The position numbers were made by a program, and so were the translations under genes. The notes below the pieces were generated by a model. That model saw nothing but the letters and a program-made list of their open reading frames with translations. It was not told the DNA's origin and did not search any database. 64,000 nt of DNA from Eretmocerus hayati (taxonomy: Eukaryota; Arthropoda; Insecta; Hymenoptera; Aphelinidae): positions 9,602,727 through 9,666,726 of the forward strand of contig CM056743.1 in assembly GCA_029851415.1 (NCBI GenBank), read 5' to 3'. Within the stretch, counting starts at the first letter, position 1; each line of letters starts with the position of its first letter. Shown here piece by piece: positions 25,001 through 35,400 of the stretch.

Positions 25001-28000
25001 GAACTCGAAGTATCTGGCACCTATTTCACTGAACGCAACTCCCTCGGTGCTTTCTTAGCTGAACAATCACAAAAGACAGAAAAATCACTTTGAATTTCCT
25101 GGAAAATGCAGAAATGATTCGGAGTCGATACAAATATACTCACATTCTCATATTTTAACATAACAAACGTAAACAAATTTCCGGGAAGCCAACGAGTGCC
25201 CATTCCCGAGTTCGGCATATGGGGGCAAGTTGGGTACACTTACCTTATATTAATGCGTGCAGCTCACGAATTTCAACTGATGTATTTTCGGACTCTTTTC
25301 CTTTCGCTCATTTTATTCTATTTGAATAAATTCTTTTGACGGTCTTCACACGTTCAAGATTCATTCAATGGAATCACTCCATCATCAGTTATGAGCGCTT
25401 ATTATTTGCCCTGATGTTTTCTAGAGCACCGCATGCGCTCAATCAAGACATATCTTGGTGCGATAATACACCTATACTTGATGTCGCGGTGGAGTATCCT
25501 CATGCGAGGTCAGGCATCAATTTAGTCACCTTGACTATACTAGAACGCCCATTCGTGCAAATGTCAACTTTTTGTGGATCTCAATACGCGCAGTCGCTCT
25601 CGATGAATGGCTAACGCGACAAATACGAGGTTGATCATTCACTCCGTTGATCTGAGTTGTTCTGATGTAATAATGTAGGTACACTCGTAGTTGCTGTGTG
25701 TCAAATATATCAAATTTTAGCATCAAATTCTGATAAGGTAGTATCAAATTTTGATTCAATAGAAAGTCCGCTCACAGCTTCAATCAAAATTCTCGATCGT
25801 CAAATTCGTGCGATGGAAAGTTTCTGGTCAAAGCTTTCTGGCGCGCGAAGAGCACCAATCAATTTTTAATCGAATTACCTTACAGAGCCGATATAATATC
25901 TATCCACCATCAAATTTGACAAGTGGCTCTCGTGGTTTGAATTGAATCTTGGAAATAGTTGATTTGAATCTCTCGCGGAGTAATTTGTTGTCCTGTTTAA
26001 CATGATTTCCCCCAATGAAAAACATCGCCGGTGCTCCCCTGGAAGCCTTCGTGAGATTCCAGTTCAATTGAGATCGCGTTCTCACCTTTGGTTAAAAATA
26101 CAATAAGTCATATCTTCCGATCACTCAAAAATGAAATGTCTACGCAGGCACATTTACTGGGCAAACAGCAACCGTTCGAGCCCGAGTATAATGCGCTCTA
26201 GCCTCGATGGATCTCAACTGACTCTGGTGGTCTCGGAGAATTTGTACGAGCCCCTCAGCGTCGCGGTCGACCACGTGGAATCCCGACTGTACTGGGTCGA
26301 CGACGAGGAGGGCATTCACTACAAGCTCGAATCGAGCAACCTCGACGGTTCAGGCAGAGCCACCGTGTACGAAGGAACGAATCAGCAACCCGTTCACCTG
26401 GCAGCCGATCGGGACAAGCTCTACTGGAACGAGCTCGTCTCCAGTGCCATATGGAGCGTGAGCAAGATGCCTAAAAACAACGAGGCGCCAAGGAGATTCA
26501 AATCCTACCTCGATCCAGACGCTGAAGTGGTTCCCACGTGTATTCTGGCAAGGGATAATTTGGGAGGCGCTGGTCTGGACTGTAAGGCCATGAAGAGTAA
26601 AGCGAGTAAGAGAGCCGATGAGGTGGTTCCCAATATTGTGCGACCCGCTGGCGGGACGCAGCTTCCGAGTGGTGACAATGCAACTATTAGTGAAAATGGT
26701 ACCGCGGGGCAGAGGCCGGTCGACTGCCTCAATGGGGGTGTCCTCGTTGACAAGGCCAAACGTTTCTGCCGTTGCAAACCAGGGTGAGTTTCGATTTTGT
26801 TCCTTAGTTTTGAGGCCCCTTTTCGTCATTTCCGGTTCACTTTCATCTCCATTGGAACTATCAACGTGATGAGTGGTAGATTTTGTCATTCTTCGATTGA
26901 TACTTGTCGAGTCAAACTCTGGGAATTCTGAAATTGATTGAGCTGTGCGAGATCATGCATATTTATTCGTGCTATTAGTAATCGTTCAAAGTTGAAAGAA
27001 TTTTTGCCGTTCGAACGTATTATTGGAAATGAATTGATGATATTGGCTATGTTGCTAACCATTATCTGTTTGGCTGTCCGGGTCATTATTCCACAACTGA
27101 CTTTGAGGGCGATTTAATCGAAGATCTACTTTGATAAAGTAAACTAATGAGCGTCAATCGAAGCTCCCGTGAATCATCATGATTATGATAATTTCGAGTA
27201 AACATGATCTTTCCCAGTAATCTACAAGACTAGTGGAAAGTAATTTGTAAAATATACTTCCTATACTTGTATCGAATAAAAGGTTGCGCGCTCTGAAAGT
27301 GACTAACTTTATGGTCATTCTGTCTTCAAAATCGCAATAAAATCCACGCTGGTTAATTGATCCAAATTCTTAAGTATCAACAATAATTCTAATCGACTCG
27401 CACAAGTAACGTGTGAGAATCAGTTGGCTATCGTAACAACTGAATTTGATCAATATCTATTACCAGATTTACTGGAGCGAGGTGCGAGGTGTCAGCGTGC
27501 CACAACTACTGCCTGCGAGGTGAATGCTCCGTCAACGTCAGTGGCGCACCAGTGTGCAAGTGCGGCGAGTCTTTTACTGGCCAAAGATGCGAGCAAGATC
27601 TTTGCAACGGATACTGCTTGAATGGTGGCCTCTGTTCTGTCCTGGATGGAAACCCCACGTGCGATTGTAAATATTCCAGTGGTGCACGGTGCGAGTCTAC
27701 CATTGATATGGCCGAAGTTTGCACACTCTACTGTATGAATAGGCAACTACAGATAACCAGCATAGACCCCAACACGTGCAGGTTCGCGCCCATTCTCCCC
27801 TACAGAATCTTATTACCTTTCCAAAAAAGTACTTGTACTCCTGACAGTTCAAGCTAAAACTCAGGGCTATTTCTTATTGAGTTCAAATTTGATATGTCTG
27901 ATGTGTATGTGAGATCAGTTGTGGACATTTGTGGTTGATTTTTCTCATACTGATTGTGAGCTAGTAGTTAAACCCGATTCGTTTGAATATTCAATTGAAC

Positions 28001-29580
28001 TCGTGAAAAATATAACATTTTATCAATTTTGTTCAGGTGTTCGGAGCTGAACCAGACAATAGAAGAGGTTCTTGGATTCGACGCTTTTAACTGCACAATC
28101 TTGGTCCCAGCTCTCTCCGGTCTCGTTGGTATGCTCACGATAGTCGTAATTGCCCTGAGTATATACGCAAGTCGTCTGAGGCGCAGGCCGCGCATAAAAA
28201 AGCGGTTCGTCGTCAACAAGGGTGGCATCACGCCGTTAACTTCGAGGCCAGGTTCACAACTGCCATCGGATCAGTGTGAAATCACGATTGAGAACTGCTG
28301 CAACATGAATATCTGCGAAACAGTGAGTGTCCCAAGCAATTCGCTTGACAAGCGCTGACGTCGCTGCTGCCTGCCAAAGTTGTTGCACCATTACCGCAGA
28401 TATGCTGATTGCTGATGTTGACGCTCTCACTGCTGATACCGATGCATTCCTTCCTCTATTCATATGCTTACTCGAGCTCATTTTTTTAAATATGCCCCGC
28501 TGCACTGCAATCCGTTTAATTTGTTTTGACATATCAAGTTTTGCTTAGGTATCCCGTGCGATGCATCTGGAGGAGTTAACTGAACTGGCAAAAATTCGGT
28601 CATGTGGTTTTTTAGGTTTCATCCAGGGTGGCCGTATCACTGGTTCATTTTGCTTCAAGTCCCTACTTTGTTTTGAAATGTTTGTGACTGGTATTATTGT
28701 TTGACCTGTTATTATGTGTGTGTATATGTGCGTGTGAAGCATGTGGTCACAAGAACGATTCTTTTCAATCGTTTCTAATTTTTTGAAAAAGTAGTGAAAT
28801 CGAGTGATGTTTTTAATCTTGATCACAACACGAGCTAGCGTAATTTCATCAAAGTTGTCACGTATTAGAAATCCATTTGGTTCGGCTCATTTCCAGACTT
28901 ATTTCATATTTTGCATCTAGCTCATATATTGCTTTAGGTTTATGCTATTTCTGTGTCGGTTAAATACCCTTCTCGATCTGCCATTCATTTGCTCACATGT
29001 TTACTACAGGACTGGTGTGTCTCATTATGTCGCATGCTCTTTTGTCCAACTTGCGTATCTGTGATTTCGGAATTTCATTCTCAGTAATTAGTCGCACTCT
29101 GACGTACTCAAATTTGCAATCTTACTCACAATCAAGAATATCAATAATTAACGAACTTGGTCGCTGTCAAATATACTATCTGCTACTCAAACCATTGTCT
29201 ACGTGAAGTCTGTCACGCGTAATAAGAGCATCAAACACATCGTCTCGTCTAAACTGGCAAACATACATAATCAACTTTTCAATGAATCGAAACTATCCTA
29301 AATCACAGGTACGCAAACGAAAAAACAAAAACGATCAAAAATACAATGAGGCGTAGTGCTAGAGATAGATTGTTAGACGCAAGGCGATTAGAAAAGCCGT
29401 AACGGGGCAGCAGCGTTCATCAGCAGACGCCTTGTTTCGTTGTTGCAGCCATGCTTCGAGCCAAAATTGCGCGGCCCGATGTCAAACGGAAGAAGTGGTG
29501 GCGGTGGCATCAGCAAAAAGGAGGAGAGGAACGGACTGCTCGATCACATGGAGGGCAATGGATTGAGTAACACTTGTTAA
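12008..29580 (+). CDS. cue: Cueball, LDL-receptor-like/EGF-repeat membrane protein
   Basis: Seven coding exons: 12008-12080, 21383-21598, 22178-22463, 26148-26783, 27467-27781, 28037-28322 and 29449-29580. All phases agree and give 647 residues, close to Drosophila Cueball. The protein has a hydrophobic signal peptide (1-21), then a six-bladed-propeller-type region with degenerate YWTD repeats (LFWSS, HIYWAN, RLYWVD, KLYWNE). Cys-rich EGF-like repeats follow, two of them with the full six-Cys pattern at about 410-480. One transmembrane helix (529-554) leads to a basic start of the cytosolic tail. Cueball is a type I membrane protein needed for oogenesis and spermatogenesis in flies. The exon 5 donor (GTTCGC) is weak. 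An alternative donor GTGCAG five bases earlier also keeps the frame but loses a Cys-Arg pair. The 9.3 kb first intron and intron 3 carry transposons. Confidence 0.93.
12081..15943 (+). other. Proximal part of cueball intron 1, no other gene seen
   Basis: Up to about 14.7 kb the intron is richer in CpG than the rest of the window, with many GC-rich hexamers but no recognisable coding exon. This may hold regulatory elements of cueball, as large first introns often do, but no specific site can be named from sequence alone. Confidence 0.4.
15944..16006. repeat. Compound (GA)n(GT)n(GA)n microsatellite
   Basis: A run of GA dinucleotides switches to about eleven GT dinucleotides and back to GA. Low-complexity open frames on both strands through this region come from the repeat. 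Confidence 0.95.
16585..17005. mobile_element. Palindromic MITE, ~420 bp, in cueball intron 1
   Basis: The arms 16585-16773 and 16809-17005 are near-perfect reverse complements, with landmarks such as CCTTCAAGGCACCTCGCAAT on the left arm and its complement on the right. The spacer is only about 35 bp. There is no coding capacity. Ends and target duplication are not resolved. Confidence 0.75.
17886..18148. mobile_element. Tourist-like (PIF/Harbinger) MITE with TTA duplication
   Basis: The element (17889-18145, 257 bp) starts GGGTGATGGCAGACA and ends TGTCTGTCATCACCC, with self-complementary arms built on repeats of CGACA. It is flanked on both sides by TTA (17886-17888 and 18146-18148). GGG-type termini with a 3-bp TTA target duplication are the signature of PIF/Harbinger (Tourist) elements. 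It has no transposase. Confidence 0.8.
18295..19235. mobile_element. Tc1-like foldback element with TA duplication
   Basis: The element (18297-19233, 937 bp) has terminal inverted repeats CACTGCGCAAATCAAAAGTT and, at the right end, the complement of CACTACCGGTCAAAAGTTTC. TA lies immediately outside each end. Arms of about 320 bp are inverted copies of each other, which produces two similar 72-73-residue frames on opposite strands. These are not genes. The GGTCAAAAGTTT terminal motif and TA target sites are typical of the Tc1 group of Tc1/mariner. No transposase is left. Confidence 0.75.
22533..25247 (+). mobile_element. TACCCAACTTGCC-family repeat in cueball intron 3, interrupted
   Basis: The left end TAAGGTAAGTGTATCCAACT and right end AGTTGGGTACACTTACCTTA form inverted repeats. 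A second internal copy of GTGTACCCAACTTGCC lies about 198 bp inside the left end, as in the 34.5 kb copy. The middle is occupied by a separate foldback element (22763-24509), after which the family sequence resumes. No coding capacity is seen. It lies wholly within cueball intron 3. Confidence 0.7.
22763..24509. mobile_element. 1.75 kb foldback element nested in another repeat
   Basis: Arms of about 540 bp (22763-23310 and 23971-24509) are inverted copies, starting at GCGTAAAAATGAATTC on the left and ending with GAATTCATTTTTATGC on the right. The outer 150 bp of each arm is made of subrepeats of the type AATATATTGGC. The central 660 bp is unique and has no protein-like frame. It sits inside a TACCCAACTTGCC-family element, so it inserted later. 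Confidence 0.8.
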
Positions 29581-30235
29581 CACAGACTGGCGTCGCTGAG
29601 GCGACGAAGATGCCCCATTGCCTTGTCGATATCCGACGCAGACTGCAACCGTGCCGATCAAACTGATCGGGAGACGCCTCAGCCGACCCCAGCCGAGTAT
29701 TGCCAATTTGCGGTATCGCCGGTGGGCCACTGAGCGCGTTGACCTCGCTTTCGAGATTTCTCGAGGGAAATTCTTCAGGAAAGAATCTTATTTGTAATTC
29801 AAACTCTACGCTGGCTTCAATCCTGGAGGATCTGTGATTTTTGTTACCTCCGAATGGTGGAAGATTCTGAATCAGTCGATTTTTACAGAATAGGTCTATA
29901 GCTGCAGCGCGTCTCAGTGGGAAGCTACGAGTGGTCTACCGTCCACCTTAGTGTAGTTTCTCAATTTTGGCAGCTATTTAGAATTTTACTTCGAAAATTT
30001 CTCTCGTCGTTCCTAGACAAAGAGAAAAAAAAGAGAGTGAGCCTTCCACATCGAGACTGTTTCAAGCTCAACGTGCTTAGTTTGCGACTATCCCAAGTAC
30101 GCGAATTATCTAGCAATAGGGTCTTTCCCTGTGAATCGTCATATTTCCCATTCGCCGGACGCCCAAAGAAGAGCTCCATCGATGGTGCGATTGTTGAACA
30201 TTATATTGTGATGTAGGAGTCAGTATCTTCAGAGC

Positions 30236-30270
<35 letters not shown>

Positions 30271-32484
30271 GCGAATGAGTTGTGAGCTTTTGATTGATTG
30301 CTATCAATCTATTACACAAAAAGTGAACCGAAAACATGTCTTTTAGATAGGAATCTCACGAAAAACGTACGTAGTTGGAATTCACGGCTCGTTTCCTAAA
30401 GATTCGAAAGATGTTTATTCCAGTGAATATCAAATGATCACGTTACTTTTTCTTGCTGACACTTGATTACTTCTCGTGGTTGAACTTTTCCCTTGAACTC
30501 AACAGTTTTTTGATTTATTTTCGATTCCCTCGGTACTTAGAAAGTTCTATCATCTTCTTATTTCTCAGAAAAACAAATCATGACGTGTTCACCTACTTTT
30601 AATCAAGACCAAAGCGATCGATTTGCAAATTCGAATGGCTAATACTTACATAGCCATCTGAAACCGTAGTTGGAGAATTGGCGAAAAAATCCGAACGGAA
30701 ATCTCAGAAATCGTGCTCAGTGATGGAAAATTGTCAAGGAGACAATATCATAAAGTCAGATGGTTGTGTATGTTATTCATATCAAGCTTTCGTGAAGTAA
30801 TTTCCTGGAACTGTTGCTGTCGTTCATTCTGACTTCATAGTCGTCATTATTATTGAAGGCATATTATGTATGGCGTTTCTCGATTGATCCTTTGAATACA
30901 ATTGTTTTTCGTTCGATATTTTTGAGCTGATTGACTCAAAGTAGAGGAAAATGCAATTTTTCTATGTACACAAAATCAAACAGAAGCTGGTTTCTGAAAA
31001 CCAACACGATTGTTGCTCCGATACAACTTTCTATGAGATGCGTCATGTAAATTACAGATACAGTGTGATGAAGTTACCCATCAAATTTCAATTTAGCCCT
31101 TTATTCTCTCTTGCAGTGAATCATCTTAAAACCCGGCGAGTGATTATTTGTCCATGAATTTATCCTAATTTTCTTGCAAAAAGCCAGTTGCGTCAGTAAA
31201 TTCCTCTAAATTATATTTTTCTAAGTAAAAGTTATAATAACGCTTTCCTTGCATCAAAGGCTATGTAAAGAGTAGAAGGATGGTCATGAATTGTCACAGA
31301 ATGGATGCTGTTGAATAGTATATTTTCCCTTAAAAGACGTACAAATTTCAGTCCCACTGAATAAGTTCCATAGCTGTCACATTTTATTTAGAAGTTCCCA
31401 AACGATGAAGTAGTACATCACTACTCCACTGGGCAAAAAATTAGTAAGATATTCAGCGAATATCGGATAACTCTCGAGTGTTTGATTACTCAACTTGGCT
31501 ATTCCTTGTATCATTAGGATGTTATTATTAAGGTGGTACACGCTTATCCTGTGAAGATTGAAAGTTTTATCTCCTAGAAGCAACAGTGTTACTGCTGTTC
31601 ATACATGCCAACAATCTTGTTCTTATGAGGACTGATAACCAGAGCCAATGAGTCACTCCTGTTGAATCCAAAAAGATGTGAAGTGGTATCTTTGCCAATT
31701 GTACCAAAAGATATGATCAAATTTTTATATTATTTGGGATGAAATGTAGAACAATCTCGGGAAAAATAGGGAGTCGATTCATCAATTTTGTTCAAAGAAC
31801 GCATCTAAGGTTGAGGATTATAATGGAATGCATCCCTCTCCCAAGCACTCATCCACAGAGTTGCGATAGTGGTTTTATGGTGAAAAGGATACATTCCCCA
31901 ATAAGTAGTTGAAAAATTATGACTTCCCTCCACAAGAGAGGTAGTTACACTAAAATCGATTGCCATACCCTTTTTATAGATGAATTTGGAAAGATATGGT
32001 AGATACAATTGATTTAGTAATAGTCAAGTGCTTCTCATGAATTACATGAATTGATTAGTGTAATTGTAAATAAAAGGCAGATAGGATTAGTGAATAAAGA
32101 AGTTTATATTCTGGATTGAGGCATTTAATTCTATATCATCCATTACAATTCCTTTTGAAACCTTCTTTCCGTAGCAACCCGTTTGAACATTACTCCAACA
32201 AATATAACATCAGCCATGGAACAATCTGTACTCGCATTCAACCGAATTTCACATACATTCACGTGTAATGATCAAAATGATCAGCGGCTAACTCATAGAC
32301 ACAAGCTCTTCGTTTGTGTCAGGCTTGTGAACTCCATGAGAATGCTCAATTATTTTATAATCTCAACTTTTATGCTCGCGTATTTCTATGCAAAGAGCTG
32401 TAGAATGACACAAATTTGTTATATCAATTATTAATGCAAATACAACATCAAATCATAGCCTGATAAAAATACCTATCACTCCAC
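29581..32484. other. Convergent intergenic region between cueball and CIAPIN1
   Basis: This stretch should contain the 3' UTRs of both genes. AATAAA on the plus strand at about 32070 and 32093 lies close to the CIAPIN1 stop. TTTATT at 31383, which is AATAAA on the minus strand, is the nearest candidate signal for CIAPIN1. Neither is certain. No other coding exon or RNA gene is seen. Confidence 0.45.
30237..30269. repeat. (GT)n microsatellite, ~33 bp
   Basis: Uninterrupted GT dinucleotide run downstream of the cueball stop codon, probably in its 3' UTR. Confidence 0.95.
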
Positions 32485-35400
32485 TTATGAATCTGCAGTG
32501 AGCTGCGAATCGGGAAGTACGATCTTCTCTCCTGGTTTGAACGCTGGCATCCCAAGGTAAGGACAGCTCGCGCAACGAAATGCATCTCCAAGGTAGCACT
32601 GAAATATATCATCAATTTGTAAAGTCATTTGTGAAGATTGAAAATAATCTTCGTATCATGAGGAATGATCTAAAAAGTTCGCAAAGCTTCAGATAAATTT
32701 TTTGATTTACACCAAAACCCATCAAATGATTTGATGACGAAATGAATTGATGAAATCTTTATGTTGCTCGAAGAAAACATCCTGAGGGTACGTTGTTCAA
32801 AAAGTTCCGAGCTAAAAGGATAAAAGTCAACATTTGCGTATTTGACTTGAGCGTGCTTTGCTACGTTGCAGCATCACATTGACAAACATAATGAAGAAAA
32901 CAACGGAACCAAGTAGTCAATAGGCAACATACAGATCTATTCGGGCACCCAATGTTCTTCAGAGGTCTTCAAGCTCTAATCTAAAGCTCGATAATCAATC
33001 ATATAAGAGGACGAAGATCAATCATATAAGAAATTTGGACGGGGGCAAAATTGGATAAGTGAGATAGCTCGGTCGGAGGCGAGTCTAGGCTTTCGCCGTG
33101 TAAACCATTACAGACAATAGTTTTTGTGGCGGACAGACCTCCTGAAATGATCCTGGGAGTCCACGCTGACATAGGGGTGCTTTTCGAGGGTATCGCGCGG
33201 TTTATTTTGTAAATGCAAGAGTTTACGCTGCTCCTGCATAACTGGGCGGACTTCGTCGCCATTTGGGGGTCAATTTTGTGAAAAAAGGGTCGGGGGCATT
33301 TTTGGACAGATTGGACGGGGCGAAATTGGACAATGCTAAATCCCATCTAAACTCAGGCCACCGGTCCCGTGTCCGTGTTTTTCGGTTATAATTGCCCTAT
33401 CGAGGCGCGTATGCGTTTAGGCGAGTTTTTCGAAGCGCGGGAGATTTAGGGTGAGTTAGGTGATTGAAAATGGATGAGAAAATCAAGTTATGATGTGCAA
33501 TGGCCGTCTCAAGAGTCAGATTAGAGGTCAGAAGTCGCTTTCAACGTGTTCGAAAATAGTGCTCGATTTACGTATTTTCACTCTTGCATTTGCTCATATC
33601 CGGTTAACTGACACATACTCTACCATTTGGATCGTTGACTTAGGGCAAAAAAATTGAAGAAAGCCGACTCTAGTCGATTGCTGATAACTGAAGAAAATAG
33701 TACACGAATGAAGGGCCTATTCCAGTTATGTTAAAAAATGACATAAAACGGCCCGCTTGTTGAGGCTAATGGGGGGGATGTAAAGGTCACGGGTAGGGTT
33801 CTCTCTTGATTTTGGGTTATTGCCACGTGTTTCGGTGAGTAAAAGCGACTCGGATAAGCGGAGAATATTGCCGAATACCTCAATTTTGAAAGGCTGTCCA
33901 AATTTGCCCCCAAAACTAGAACACTTGTCAAAAGTGCCCCCAAGCGCGGGGCGAATTTGGACAGATTATTTTTCAAACTTCAAGAAAAAGTATGAACGCT
34001 GAGACCTAGGGCTCTGAAATTTTTTTTACACTTTACTCAATAGTTGAACTTTGAACTCCCATAGCGCGCCTAGCCTCAAGTATCGTCAGATAGCCCCACT
34101 ACAAAATCCGTCCAATTTTGCCCCACTCCCCCCTATATCATCAAAAACCACCAACACTTGGAGCTACCCCTTCTGAGGGATTGAAATCATCAAAATGCAA
34201 TTTAGAGAATAATTAACTTTTCAGAGAACTTCTCTCGTAACATGGTCTTATTTAAATTGCAACCTTGTAGTTGTCTTGGATCGACTAATCTACACAAACT
34301 ATCCCTAATGAGAGGGTGCCAATTCCAAAACCTTTGATAATGGGGGAGTATTGCTTTTTCAGTGACTTTTTTCAGCAATGGATCATAAAGCCGTCAAACT
34401 TATACTTCACGAATTTCTCAATGCTAAACCAATTATGAATCAAGTGGCTCATACATGCAGTAGGCCAGCAGTCTAAAGGTTACAGATGATGGAGTGTAAT
34501 GATGATTTAATAATAAGGTCAGTGTACCCAACTTGCCCCCATTAAGCCATTTTCTTAATAACTTTGGCCCATCTCCATATTTTTCAACGCACCTTAGCTC
34601 ATTTTGAAGCTTGTCTTAAGACCTTCAAAATAAGTTTAGGTACATTCAATTTGAATCAACTAGAGCCAAACTGTTTTCATTCTCCCGAAAGGTGATTTTT
34701 GAGAGTTTACAAAAGTGTGTACCCAACTTGCCCCCATTAAGCTTTTTTCTTAATAACTTTGGTTTACTTCAACGATTCTCAAAGTGCTTCAACTCATTTT
34801 GAAGCCTGTTTAAAGGCCTTTAAAATGCACTAAACTGCATCCAATTTGGATCAATTGAAGCCAAACTGTCGCAATTCTTCCGAAATAAATGATGGAAATC
34901 GGCGATAAAGTGTTTTTATCGCCGTGCACGCACATTTGGAGCTTTTCGTTGGTTCGAAACACTATTTCTGACCTATTTTGACGTGATAAACACGTTCTGA
35001 GTGGTAAAAAAAGTCGCTCTGTACGTCCTTTCGAGATAAACATATGGGGGCATGTTAGGTACACTCCGATGTTGGCATCCTTGTTCACAAATCGTCTCCG
35101 TGTTTTGCACATAAAACAGCTCCATATTCAAATTTTGCAATTCTGAAAAATGGACTCTGAAGGTCTTGGAGCAAGAAATCGAATGCGCTAAAGTACGTTA
35201 AGATTGGTTGATCTCAAAGAATTTGGTACCGATTTTACTGAAGGCGATTCCCTCGGTGCTTTCTTAGCTAAGCAATCATGAAAAGGGGGTTTTCCTAATG
35301 CATATATTCGCGGGGTGATGAGCGTTCAATGTGTTTTGGTGGGGGGTGATATTTCAGCACTTTGAAAATTAATTCCTCAAATGGTCAAATTGTTCAAATT

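Noticed and set aside
26350..26889. 179-residue minus-strand open frame
   Set aside because: It is the complement of cueball exon 4, whose plus-strand frame has clear YWTD repeats and fits the splice phases.
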